Shown here: positions 35,747 to 43,584 of the stretch, one piece after another
Layout: every line of letters begins with the position of its first letter
Numbering within the stretch: position 1 is the stretch's first letter
Origin: BQWY01 sp046351095
GTDB taxonomy: Bacteria > Nitrospirota > Nitrospiria > Nitrospirales > Nitrospiraceae
Direction: 5' to 3'
Assembly (NCBI GenBank): GCA_046351095.1
Contig: JAXLZC010000001.1
Coordinates: 806,001 to 870,000, forward strand
Length of the DNA: 64,000 bases
Translations under genes and position numbers: made by a program
Notes under the pieces: generated by a model
What the model saw: the letters and a program-made list of their open reading frames with translations, nothing else
What the model was told of the DNA's origin: nothing
Database searches by the model: none

Positions 35747-36855
35747 CAGGCCATCTGCGCTTTCCGGCCTAACAAGATGTAGAGAAAAAACGGGCCGCCG
35801 GCTAACGCCGTGACGACGCCGACAGGCAATTCAGCCGGTGCCAACAGTGTGCGCGCAACCGTATCGGCCAGCACCAAAAACATACCGCCGACCAATGCCG
35901 AGGCCGGTACCAGTAACCGATGGTCCGAGCCCAACACCAATCGCACGGCATGCGGGACGATCATCCCGACGAACCCGATCATGCCGCTGACGGACACGAC
36001 GGCGCCGGTCAATAGAGCCGCGATGAGAAACACCCGTGCTTTCGCGCGCTCCGTCTGCACCCCCAGCGACCGCGCCGTCTCCTCTCCAAGTGTGAGGAGG
36101 TTGAGGATCGACGCCTGCCGCATCAACAGCAACACACCGGCGACGACGGCCACGGCGATGGTCGTCAACATCCCGGCGCCGGGACCGCCCAACGACCCCA
36201 TCAACCAGGCCATCAGCCCCGCCGCACGATTCGGCTCCATGATCGACGTGATGAACATGATCAGTGCGGTCAAAATCGCATTCAGGATCACACCGGCCAG
36301 CAACAGGCTCTGCACCGGCAGACGCACGTGGGTTCGCGCGAGGCGATAGAGGAGCCCTAGCGTCAACACACTCCCGATAAATCCGAATGCGGGCAGCGTC
36401 GGCGCAAGGCCGATCGTGATACCCCAACCAAACAACATCGCCAACGCCACACCGAGCGCCGCGCCGCTGGAAACGCCCAACACGTACGGATCGGCCAAGG
36501 CGTTTCGCAGCAAGGCTTGTAACGCCACACCGACGGCCGCCAATCCGCCGCCGGCGAGAAACGCCAGCAGGATCCGCGGCAACCGCACCTGCCACAAAAT
36601 GGTGTCGGCCGTATCGGTGGACTCCCCACCGGTCATCCACGTACGGATTGCCGCAAGCACCGTCCCGATATCGATTCTCGTGGCGCCGAACTGCAACGCG
36701 CCGATCAAGACGACGACGCTCGCGGCACACAATGTCGCCATCACACGCACCCACCGCGCCGATGTCAGCAATCGCGGCATCGTACCGATGGCCTCGTGTG
36801 ACGCACCTGTGTGTATGGTCGAAGGAGCGACCGACGCTTGAGGAAGTGTGCGCAT
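35746..36855 (-). CDS. btuC: Cobalamin ABC transporter permease BtuC (FecCD family)
   Basis: A 369-residue FecCD-type permease with about ten hydrophobic helices. Family motifs include LPRILLAFLAGGGLAAVGVA, LADPYVLGVSSGAALG, the coupling-helix region ARSLGVQTERAKA, and FVGMIVPHAVRLVLGSDHR near the C terminus. ATG 36855 starts two bases after the btuF stop. The longer upstream frame lies inside btuF and is rejected. With BtuF and BtuD it forms a complete corrinoid importer. Confidence 0.93.
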   Translation of the reverse strand: MRTLPQASVAPSTIHTGASHEAIGTMPRLLTSARWVRVMATLCAASVVVLIGALQFGATRIDIGTVLAAIRTWMTGGESTDTADTILWQVRLPRILLAFLAGGGLAAVGVALQALLRNALADPYVLGVSSGAALGVALAMLFGWGITIGLAPTLPAFGFIGSVLTLGLLYRLARTHVRLPVQSLLLAGVILNAILTALIMFITSIMEPNRAAGLMAWLMGSLGGPGAGMLTTIAVAVVAGVLLLMRQASILNLLTLGEETARSLGVQTERAKARVFLIAALLTGAVVSVSGMIGFVGMIVPHAVRLVLGSDHRLLVPASALVGGMFLVLADTVARTLLAPAELPVGVVTALAGGPFFLYILLGRKAQMA

Positions 36856-36857
36856 GG

Positions 36858-37949
36858 TTACGGCGCCTCTGGACGGCGCGGTGGCGCCCCGAACCGCTCC
36901 GGGTGGAGCAACGCCGCCAACTGCTCGATGCCGTCCGCCACACGAGGCCCTGGTCGATTCAGCAGATCGGCCGGAATCTGGCGTAGGCGGTCGTGCTTCA
37001 CGGCGCTCATCCGGTCCCACCGACGCCAGGTCTGCTGCTCGCGCTCGGCGACACCTTCCGCCTTCCCAGTCGGAAAGAGCAGCACTTCGGGATCTCGCTG
37101 CAGCACCGCTTCCAGACTCAATCGCGGATAGGCCTCGGCGCTATCGCCGGCGATGTTGCTGCCGCCCGCGCTGGTGATGAGCTGATCGATGAAACTTTTC
37201 GGGCCGACCGTAATGAGCGGCTGGCTGTTCAACACGTAGAGCACACGCACCGGCGTGGCACCCTGCACCGCGGCTTTGACATCCGCGACGCGTTGCCGAA
37301 TCGACATCGCTACGGCATCGGCGGTCGGCCCCTGGTTCAACATGCGGCCCAGCGTCGTGACATGGTCGACGATCTCGTCGATGGTCTCGGAGGCCAACAC
37401 CATCAGCGGGATCTTGAGGCGTTCGAGTTGCGTGACGAGGTCGGCCTTCAAAAATTCAGTCGGCGTCACGACGAGATCCGGCTTCAGCGCCACCAGCGCT
37501 TCCAGACTCGGCTGCGCGTAGCCGACTTTCGGTTTGGTTTTCGCGTCCGGAGGAAAGTCGCAAAATTCCGTGACGCCGACGACGCGGTCGCCTGCACCGA
37601 TGGCGTAGAGAATTTCGGTGAGGCTGGGTGCGAGCGAGACGATCCGCCGTGGCGTCCCGGCCAGAAACACCTTGTGCCCGCGACTGTCGACGAAGGTCCG
37701 CGGCGCCACATGCGCCATAAACGGCATGCCGGTGAGGATGCCGGGATTGCGGCGGGTGGTCATAACGAGATCATCAACCTCAAACGCCAACCCCGTCTGC
37801 GTGACAGTCGGCGCCTCGGCCGCATACAACGGCAGCGCGCCAATGCCGACCGAGAGCAGCAGGCTTGAGAAGCAGAGTGCAAGACACTGTCGTGTCGTAA
37901 GACGACAGACCGCGTTGCCACCTGTCTGAACCCGATTGTTCCGCGTCAA
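36858..37949 (-). CDS. btuF: Periplasmic corrinoid-binding protein BtuF
   Basis: A 363-residue class III binding protein that hands corrinoids to BtuCD. An N-terminal hydrophobic segment (about 22-43, ending LPLYAAEA) is a signal peptide. The body shows RRIVSLAPSLTEILYAIGAG and VVGVTEFCDFPPDAKTKPKVGYAQPSLE, both typical of BtuF. No ATG or GTG fits upstream of the signal peptide. The best start is TTG at 37949, which sits in the T-run of the riboswitch terminator, with GGGGA of the terminator stem as a weak ribosome site. An ATT at 37952 is an alternative. The start is the least certain part. Confidence 0.87.
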   Translation of the reverse strand: MTRNNRVQTGGNAVCRLTTRQCLALCFSSLLLSVGIGALPLYAAEAPTVTQTGLAFEVDDLVMTTRRNPGILTGMPFMAHVAPRTFVDSRGHKVFLAGTPRRIVSLAPSLTEILYAIGAGDRVVGVTEFCDFPPDAKTKPKVGYAQPSLEALVALKPDLVVTPTEFLKADLVTQLERLKIPLMVLASETIDEIVDHVTTLGRMLNQGPTADAVAMSIRQRVADVKAAVQGATPVRVLYVLNSQPLITVGPKSFIDQLITSAGGSNIAGDSAEAYPRLSLEAVLQRDPEVLLFPTGKAEGVAEREQQTWRRWDRMSAVKHDRLRQIPADLLNRPGPRVADGIEQLAALLHPERFGAPPRRPEAP

Positions 37950-37987
37950 AATAAAAAATCCCCAAGGCCCACGTGGACCTTGAGGAT
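37948..37987 (-). terminator. Riboswitch expression platform: intrinsic terminator before btuF
   Basis: On the minus strand a 13-bp stem (37987-37975 with 37970-37958, loop ACGU, two G-U pairs) is followed by UUUUUUAUUUU. This Rho-independent terminator lies directly between the riboswitch and btuF. Its 3' arm (37966-37960, CUUGGGG) is complementary to CCCCAAG at 38053-38047 at the end of the aptamer, which gives a plausible antiterminator pairing. Confidence 0.85.
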
Positions 37988-38054
37988 GCGGCCTTCATCG
38001 GCGTCCTCAATCATTCCCCAGTCCACGAGGGAATAACGACATCAGACTTGGGGA

Positions 38055-38228
38055 GGTCTTCTGGCTTCCAGGTGAGCGCTTCGGCTCGACATCCGCGCCT
38101 TCCCACTTCCTTCGGAAGCAGTGGCTGATGCGGACGCACATCCTGGTTACAGCGGCGGGACCACGAGGGATTTGCACCCTCTTCCCTTGACCCAAGTCGC
38201 GCACATGGCGACGGTACGAACACAATAC
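38055..38228 (-). ncRNA. Cobalamin riboswitch controlling btuFCD
   Basis: Aptamer elements are in order on the minus strand: GGGUCAAGGGAAGAGGGUGC, AAAUCC, CUCGUGGUCCCGCCGCUGUAACC, then CAUCAGCCACUGCUUCCG and the terminal GGAAGCCAGAAGACC, all hallmarks of the cobalamin family. Size is about 175 nt. The downstream terminator overlapping the btuF start indicates transcriptional control of corrinoid import. Confidence 0.93.
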
Positions 38229-38269
38229 AGGCGAACGATCGGCACTCTAGGTGAGGGATCGAAACCTTG

Positions 38270-38560
38270 TCAAGGGTCGGTGCGACGCGGCGGCTGTGCC
38301 GAGCGGCTGTAACGGAGTTTCAAGACCAGGATCGCGAACGCCAACAGCAACGTGACCGTATTGGCCACGATGATCGGCCAGGCATCGATGAGGATGCCGT
38401 AGCCCAACCAGAGCGCAACGCCGCTCGTAAAGATCACGAACATCGCGAGCGACACATCCTCGGCGGACTTGCTGCGCCAGATTTTGAGGAGCTGCGGAAA
38501 AAACGCGATCGTCGTCAGCGTCCCTGCGAGATAACCCAGATACGTCGTAAGATCGGTCAT
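38270..38560 (-). CDS. SemiSWEET-type small membrane protein (PQ-loop)
   Basis: A 96-residue protein with three predicted helices (about 5-25, 38-57, 62-82), the size of a bacterial SemiSWEET half-transporter. The PQ motif is in TIAFFPQLLKIWRSKSAEDVS, characteristic of the family, and a second loop contains WLGYGILI. SemiSWEETs dimerise to move sugars across the inner membrane. ATG 38560 is chosen because the family begins there. An in-frame extension of 19 residues is possible but unlikely. The riboswitch upstream of btuF lies beyond its stop. Confidence 0.85.
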   Translation of the reverse strand: MTDLTTYLGYLAGTLTTIAFFPQLLKIWRSKSAEDVSLAMFVIFTSGVALWLGYGILIDAWPIIVANTVTLLLAFAILVLKLRYSRSAQPPRRTDP

Positions 38561-38906
38561 GGTCTGAGTGTGCGTATACGGGATGCGGCCTAGGTGGCGC
38601 AGGCGACCGTCCACCATATGAGCGTCCGCTAGCCACCTACCTTACGGTGCGGGAGGAATCTCCGCAACATAGACATGGAGGGCTTCATGTGGCAGCCAGT
38701 TGTTGTAATTTACGAGCGCTCAGGTCCCATTGTCCCTTTGCATAGAAGTCGCACGAGTACGGTGTTGGGAAGAGTTGTGCACGCAATGTTCGCTACAGCC
38801 GTCCATGGCCGTGCTACAGAGCGGCAGATCCCGCGGCATCGCAACCACCCGACGTCGCGAGAAATGGCGAATGCGTGGTGCGCACAGTCATGGTCTGATT
38901 TCACGC

Positions 38907-38935
38907 TTGTTGCGTCGTGAGCCCTGTGGTAGGAT
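38907..38935 (+). promoter_or_regulatory. Sigma-70-type promoter of rpmB
   Basis: TTGTTG (38907-38912) and TAGGAT (38930-38935) are separated by exactly 17 bp. The predicted start of transcription is near 38942, giving a ~50-nt leader that includes the hairpin at 38953-38971. Confidence 0.6.
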
Positions 38936-38952
38936 GCACGGTCTTTTTCTGT

Positions 38953-38971
38953 ATCGCTCCGACGGAGCGAT
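38953..38971 (+). promoter_or_regulatory. Leader hairpin before rpmB
   Basis: A perfect inverted repeat ATCGCTCCG/CGGAGCGAT with a single central base ends 6 nt before the AAGGAG ribosome site (38978-38983). In RNA the stem would be about 7 bp with a 5-nt loop. No T-run follows, so a leader structure that stabilises the mRNA or binds a regulator is more likely than a terminator. Confidence 0.45.
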
Positions 38972-38991
38972 CTCAACAAGGAGTGTGTGCT

Positions 38992-39183
38992 GTGGCGTAT
39001 CGTTGCGAAATCTGCTGCAAGGGCCCGATCTCCGGGCACAATGTCAGTCACGCGAACAATAAGACGAAGCGCGTCTTTAATCCGAACCTGCAGCGTGTCC
39101 ACGCGTTGGTGAACGGATCCCGCATGCACATCCGGGTCTGCACCCGCTGCCTGCGTTCCGGCGTGGTTCAAAAGGTCGTCTAG
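38992..39183 (+). CDS. rpmB: Ribosomal protein L28 (C+ form)
   Basis: A 63-residue large-subunit ribosomal protein bL28. The family core is SGHNVSHANNKTKRVFNPNL. Two CxxC pairs (CEIC at 4-7 and CTRC near residue 52) make it the zinc-binding C+ form, rather than the C- form made under zinc limitation in some bacteria. The start is GTG 38992 behind AAGGAG. Upstream in-frame codons are leader. The TAG stop shares the four bases CTAG (39180-39183) with the stop of convergent rtcB. Confidence 0.95.
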   Translation: MAYRCEICCKGPISGHNVSHANNKTKRVFNPNLQRVHALVNGSRMHIRVCTRCLRSGVVQKVV

Positions 39184-40727
39184 TCCGACCCGCGCTCCTC
39201 ACCGCGAGGAGCGCGGTCGTCGACCGCCCGTCTCCCCGTCCGCGTTACCGTCCCCGCGCTTTCACCAGAACGTTCACCCTTTTTGATGTTGCCCAAAGGA
39301 TTCAGTGCGGCAACGCTTGTGGTGATGCCGGCGCCGTCCACAGCATCGACCACGTCCGAAATGTTTTTGTAGGCGGCTCCCGCTTCCTCCGCTAAACCGG
39401 ACATCGACACCGCCTTCACCACAATCCCCTTCGCCGCCATCGAGCGACGCAGGTCGTCGCCGCGTATCGTCCGCTTCGCCTGCGTGCGCGACATCGTCCG
39501 ACCGGATCCATGCAGCGTCGATCCGAACGTTTCCTGCTCCGCTTGCGTCGTCCCGGCCAGTAAGTAGGATCCCGTTTCCATCGACCCGCCGCAAATCACC
39601 GGCTGCCCGACGGTGCGATACCGTTCCGGCAGGCCGCGACTCCCCGGCCCATAACTTCGCGTCGAGCCTTTGCGATGCACAAGCAGGTCGCCCTCGGCGA
39701 ACCGCTCGACTTTGGCGATATTGTGCGCGACGTCATAGACCAACGAGAGGCCCAACGATTCCGCCGACTCGCCGAAGACGGCCTCGAAGGCCTTCCGGAC
39801 TTGATGGGTGATGACTTGCCGATTGGCGAAGGCAGTATTCGCCGCGCAGTTCATCGCTGCAAAATACCGTTGTGCCTCCGGCGCACGGAACGGCACACAG
39901 GCCAGCTGCGCGTCTTTGACCGTGAGCTTGTGCGTGCGCATGACCTTCTCGAACACTTTGAGGTAGTCCGTCGCCACTTGGTGCCCGAAGCCCCGCGAGC
40001 CGCAATGGATCATGACGGTCACTTGTTCCGGCCCGGTGATGCCGAACGCCGCGGCGCGCGCCGCATCGTGGATACCGTCCGGCGGCACCACCTGCACTTC
40101 TATGTAATGATTTCCCGATCCCAACGTTCCCAATTGGCCGATGCCACGTTGCACCGCATGGTCGCTGACAGAGTCCGGGTCGGCGTCGGCAAGCGCGCCA
40201 CCCTCTTCGATCGTTTCGAGATCGCTCGTCCACCCGTAACCGTTCTCCACACACCAACGCGCGCCGCGACACATGACCGTCTCGAATTCCGGGCGATTCA
40301 CACGGACAAACCCGCGCCCGCCCACACCGGCGGGAATACGGCGGAACAGTTCCGTCATCAACTGGTCGATACGCGGTTCGACATCCTGCCTGGTCAAATT
40401 GCTCCGCAAGAGGCGCATGCCGCAATTGATGTCGTAGCCGACGCCGCCAGGCGAGATGACGCCCTCGTCGAGATCGAATGCGGCGACACCGCCGATGGGA
40501 AAACCGTAGCCCCAATGGCCGTCCGGCATACAGATGGCGTAGCGTTGGATACCCGGCAGACAGGCGACGTTCGTCACCTGCTCGAACACACCTGCATCCA
40601 TACTGTCGAGAATGGCCCGGCTGGCGTAGATCCGCGCCGGCACCACCATACCCGGCTTCGCCGACTTGGGAATTTCCCAGACGAAATCCGAGATGCGCCG
40701 TACGGGATACCCACCATACGCAGTCAT
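39180..40727 (-). CDS. rtcB: RNA-splicing ligase RtcB
   Basis: RtcB joins RNA 2',3'-cyclic phosphate or 3'-phosphate ends to 5'-OH ends using GTP and Mn2+. The 515-residue protein has metal ligand C102 in GGVGYDINCGMRLLRS, then GSGNHYIEVQ, IHCGSRGFGHQ and the guanylylated His in VYDVAHNIAKVE. The usual end NPLGNIKKG is followed by ~30 extra, Arg/Glu-rich residues encoded over a GC-rich hairpin. ATG 40727 overlaps the archease stop by 4 nt. Archease is its known activator, so the two are co-produced. The longer upstream frame lies inside archease. Confidence 0.95.
   Translation of the reverse strand: MTAYGGYPVRRISDFVWEIPKSAKPGMVVPARIYASRAILDSMDAGVFEQVTNVACLPGIQRYAICMPDGHWGYGFPIGGVAAFDLDEGVISPGGVGYDINCGMRLLRSNLTRQDVEPRIDQLMTELFRRIPAGVGGRGFVRVNRPEFETVMCRGARWCVENGYGWTSDLETIEEGGALADADPDSVSDHAVQRGIGQLGTLGSGNHYIEVQVVPPDGIHDAARAAAFGITGPEQVTVMIHCGSRGFGHQVATDYLKVFEKVMRTHKLTVKDAQLACVPFRAPEAQRYFAAMNCAANTAFANRQVITHQVRKAFEAVFGESAESLGLSLVYDVAHNIAKVERFAEGDLLVHRKGSTRSYGPGSRGLPERYRTVGQPVICGGSMETGSYLLAGTTQAEQETFGSTLHGSGRTMSRTQAKRTIRGDDLRRSMAAKGIVVKAVSMSGLAEEAGAAYKNISDVVDAVDGAGITTSVAALNPLGNIKKGERSGESAGTVTRTGRRAVDDRAPRGEERGSD
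39190..39216 (+). terminator. Hairpin at the rpmB/rtcB convergent junction
   Basis: A perfect 11-bp stem (CCGCGCTCCTC with GAGGAGCGCGG, loop ACCGC) begins 6 bp past the rpmB stop. It lies inside the C-terminal coding region of rtcB. No T-run follows on the plus strand, so termination efficiency is uncertain. It may instead protect the rpmB mRNA 3' end. Confidence 0.5.
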
Positions 40728-41176
40728 ACGTCCACCACCACAAGCGCACGCCAACCGGTATCGCAGCGCTCGACACGATAGAGATGTTTCGTCACGGCTT
40801 TGACATCGGAGCGCAGCACCTGCGTGGCCGGATCGATCGGCGCGCCGACGAGCGACGCGTGGAGTCGCCATGGACCATCCGCCGTATCGGGCGAGCCCTC
40901 GTGGCGACACTCGATATCGATCCGATGGAACAGCACTAACTCCGCGTCCTTCAGATACACCAGTTCGTTCAGCCAGTCGAACACGAGGTCGGCCAACGTG
41001 TCGGCGTCACGTTCGATGGTCGTCGTCCACGACGTCCCAACCGTAGTCGGCTCCGCGAGCAATTCGATGAGGGCGCGGGTCGCAGCATGACAGAGCTCAC
41101 TCGGCGAGTCGCCGGACGCCTCGAAGGCGACATCCGCCAGCGCGATATCTTCGCGCATGCGGAAGGTGCCGCTCAT
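40724..41176 (-). CDS. Archease
   Basis: This 150-residue protein matches archease, the small metal-binding chaperone that helps RtcB guanylylation and multiple turnover. Visible features are REDIALADVAFEASG near the N terminus, a helix ELCHAATRALIELLA, DWLNELVYLKDAELVLF and the terminal RALVVVDV with the metal-binding Asp near the end. It is coupled to rtcB downstream and to the iron-sulfur gene upstream by ATGA overlaps on both sides. Confidence 0.9.
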   Translation of the reverse strand: MSGTFRMREDIALADVAFEASGDSPSELCHAATRALIELLAEPTTVGTSWTTTIERDADTLADLVFDWLNELVYLKDAELVLFHRIDIECRHEGSPDTADGPWRLHASLVGAPIDPATQVLRSDVKAVTKHLYRVERCDTGWRALVVVDV

Positions 41177-42333
41177 GGACGAGCAGATGGCTGCGGATTC
41201 GACGAAGGAGAAGAGGGAGAGGACGGAGCTTTGGCGCTCACATAGTCAGGATCGGCCAGCTGTTCTGCGCGAAATGCGCGTTGGGCCAAGGCCTCCAGCC
41301 GCACTCGTCGACGCTCCTGCCGCGTCGTACGGAAAATAGCGCGCACGGCCTCAATGCCGCTGATCGTATGGCCGAACGGATTCGGGACCTTGCCACGCAC
41401 CAACATCCGCAGGCCCAACGGCACGACCGAGACAAGGCGCCGCGGTTCGAATCCGACGACCTTCAAGGGCATCAGCGCTTCATTGAGTCGACCGTATCGT
41501 TCAACGAGATCGACGAAGCCGGTAATATGCCGCGCGCCGCCGGTTGCCGGAATGCCCTGCTCGATCGACGCCCGACGCAATCGCACGATCGCTTCCATCG
41601 GCTTCACGTCTTTCGGACAGACCTGCACACAGTAGTTGCAGCGCACACAATCCCAGATGCCGTTCAGCGTCTGCAACGCATCCAACCGCGTGCGCTTGCC
41701 GGCATCGCCCTCGCGCGGATCTTCAAAAATTCTGTCGGCCTTCGCCAAGGCAGCAGGTCCCAGAAATCCACGCGAGACCTCATGCGACGTGCAGGCCGCG
41801 ACACAGGCCCCGCACATGATACAGGCATCCACATTGTGGTAGGTCGCTTGCGCAGGCGTGATACTCAGCTGCTGCGTGGCCGGATCGACAGGAACGGGTG
41901 AGGTCTCAGCGGTAGATGAATCCGCGATCCAGGGATCGACCTGCCGGACTTTCTGCCAGAACGTGCGCATGTCCACCGCGAGATCTTTGATGACGGGAAG
42001 ATTTCGCAGTGGGCCGATCCGCACCTCTCCATGTCGTTCGAACTCTTGACGAATCGACGTGCGGCAGGCGAGTTTTTCGGTGCCGTTGATCGTCATCGCG
42101 CAGGACCCGCAAATGGCCGAGCGGCAGGAGTAACGCAGGCCCAGCGAGCCGTCCATTTCGTTTTTGATGCGAATCAACGCATCCAGCACCGTCAACCCGC
42201 GCGACAGATCGAGCCGAAAGGCCTGATTGGTCGATGCGGATGGAGAGGGCGTAGACGGCGGCAGAGCGGCGTCGGACGGCGCGGCTGAACCGACGGCAGG
42301 ATGCGAGCGTTGAACGGTGACGGTGAGACGCAT
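41173..42333 (-). CDS. SdhB/FrdB-like iron-sulfur protein with extra C-terminal domain
   Basis: A 386-residue electron-transfer protein. Residues 40-110 form a plant-type ferredoxin domain with C70, C75, C78 and C90 for a 2Fe-2S cluster. Residues 165-245 hold two full CxxCxxCxxxC sets (C171-C181 and C229-C239). Canonical SdhB has a 3Fe-4S site in place of one of these, so two 4Fe-4S clusters are possible, as in HdrC/TfrB-like proteins. The C-terminal ~130 residues (for example LVERYGRLNEALMPLKVVG) extend beyond SdhB. No sdhA or sdhC is adjacent. It may serve a complex encoded elsewhere. The start is ATG 42333, but no clear ribosome site is visible. Confidence 0.8.
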   Translation of the reverse strand: MRLTVTVQRSHPAVGSAAPSDAALPPSTPSPSASTNQAFRLDLSRGLTVLDALIRIKNEMDGSLGLRYSCRSAICGSCAMTINGTEKLACRTSIRQEFERHGEVRIGPLRNLPVIKDLAVDMRTFWQKVRQVDPWIADSSTAETSPVPVDPATQQLSITPAQATYHNVDACIMCGACVAACTSHEVSRGFLGPAALAKADRIFEDPREGDAGKRTRLDALQTLNGIWDCVRCNYCVQVCPKDVKPMEAIVRLRRASIEQGIPATGGARHITGFVDLVERYGRLNEALMPLKVVGFEPRRLVSVVPLGLRMLVRGKVPNPFGHTISGIEAVRAIFRTTRQERRRVRLEALAQRAFRAEQLADPDYVSAKAPSSPSSPSSNPQPSARP

Positions 42334-42373
42334 GGGAGGCGACGATCTACGATAACGACGGAACGCGTGACGC

Positions 42374-43507
42374 CTAGTCGAGCACAAACACCTTCGGATA
42401 CCGGGTGAGGTTTCGGCAGCCGTCTTTCGTAACCAACACCATGTCTTCGATACGGACGGCGCCCAGGCCTGGGTAATAGAGCCCCGGCTCTACCGTGACG
42501 ACGTGGCCCTCTTGGAGAATCGACCCGGTTTTGCTGATACGCGGCGCTTCGTGAATATCGAGCCCGACACCATGGCCGGTGCCGTGGAAGTAGCCCTGCA
42601 TCCGCCCATCGACCACGCCCGTCTTGTAGCCCGCCGCTTCGAACCGTTCGCAAATGCGTTGGTGAATCTTGGCACCGTCGGCGCCGTCACGAATCGACCC
42701 GACCGCCTCTTCCTGCGCATCCTTCACCGTTTGGTAGAGGCGCGTCAGTTCGGGGGACGCCGTTCCGCGAAGGACCGTGCGCGACATGTCGGCGAAATAA
42801 CGTGTGTGCGCGTGTCGCGGGAACACATCGAAGATGATGCTGCGATCGGCCGGCAAGGGGCCGCAGCCTTCATGGTGCGGATCGCAAGCCTGCTCGCCGC
42901 CCGCCACGATCGTATGCTGGGCGATACAGTCCAATTCCATCAACTTCACGTTGATGAATTGCTTGATGCCTTCCGAGGTCAGCGGCGCGCCGTCGAGCCA
43001 TAAGCCGCCGTTGCGCGGTTCGGCTCGACGCAACAGATCGTGCGCCGCCGCCACCGCCTGCTCCGTCGCCCGCTGCGCCGCCTCGATATGCGCGACTTCC
43101 TCGGCCGACTTCACCACACGCTGTTCGTAAAATGGGTCGGACTTACTGACGAGATCGAACCCCATCGCTTGCAACCGTTGCGCTTGACCGAACGGGAACG
43201 TCATCGGCACCTGCAGCGCGCGGATATCCAACGGCGCCAACACCTGTCGCACGATGTCCATCGCACCGGGCCGCTCCACACCGGCGGCCTTCGCCTGTCG
43301 CTCCAATTCGGAATAGGACAACACGCGATCGACCGTCGCCTGCGACCGCGCGCGATCCATTTCCAAGTCGCTCATGACCAGCAGCCGCTCGCCCTTCACT
43401 TCCAAATACAAAAAGGGATCGGGCGCCATAAACTGCGTGGCGTAGTAGAGATTCGAATCCTGCTCACTGGCGGCGTAAAACAACACGGCGCGGTCTGGCG
43501 TGGACAC
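42374..43507 (-). CDS. Xaa-Pro aminopeptidase (M24 family, PepP/PepQ-like)
   Basis: A 377-residue pita-bread-fold metallopeptidase that removes N-terminal residues preceding proline or cleaves X-Pro dipeptides. The N-terminal creatinase-like domain spans about 1-140. The catalytic domain shows the metal ligands Asp in FDVFPRH and FADMSRTV, His in GTGHGVGLDIHEAPR, and Glu in TVEPGLYYPG and RIEDMVLV. The start is GTG 43507 with an AGGAGC site. It has no signal peptide. It may share a transcript with the AsmA-like gene upstream and the iron-sulfur/rtcB genes downstream. Confidence 0.9.
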   Translation of the reverse strand: MSTPDRAVLFYAASEQDSNLYYATQFMAPDPFLYLEVKGERLLVMSDLEMDRARSQATVDRVLSYSELERQAKAAGVERPGAMDIVRQVLAPLDIRALQVPMTFPFGQAQRLQAMGFDLVSKSDPFYEQRVVKSAEEVAHIEAAQRATEQAVAAAHDLLRRAEPRNGGLWLDGAPLTSEGIKQFINVKLMELDCIAQHTIVAGGEQACDPHHEGCGPLPADRSIIFDVFPRHAHTRYFADMSRTVLRGTASPELTRLYQTVKDAQEEAVGSIRDGADGAKIHQRICERFEAAGYKTGVVDGRMQGYFHGTGHGVGLDIHEAPRISKTGSILQEGHVVTVEPGLYYPGLGAVRIEDMVLVTKDGCRNLTRYPKVFVLD

Positions 43508-43584
43508 GGGTCTGGCTCCTGACGTGGGCGAGGTGCAGCGAACGAACGATCTACGTGATTACCCAAAGTAGCATGCAGGGTCGG

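Larger units (their letters stand above)
38561..38991. other. Divergent intergenic region semiSWEET / rpmB
   Basis: This 431-bp gap holds the rpmB promoter and leader hairpin (38907-38971). The left ~340 bp show no convincing gene, tRNA or riboswitch. Short open frames there have no family resemblance. Confidence 0.5.

Noticed and set aside
38561..38906. tRNA or small RNA gene
   Set aside because: No cloverleaf, T-loop GTTCGA-type motif or terminator could be assembled.
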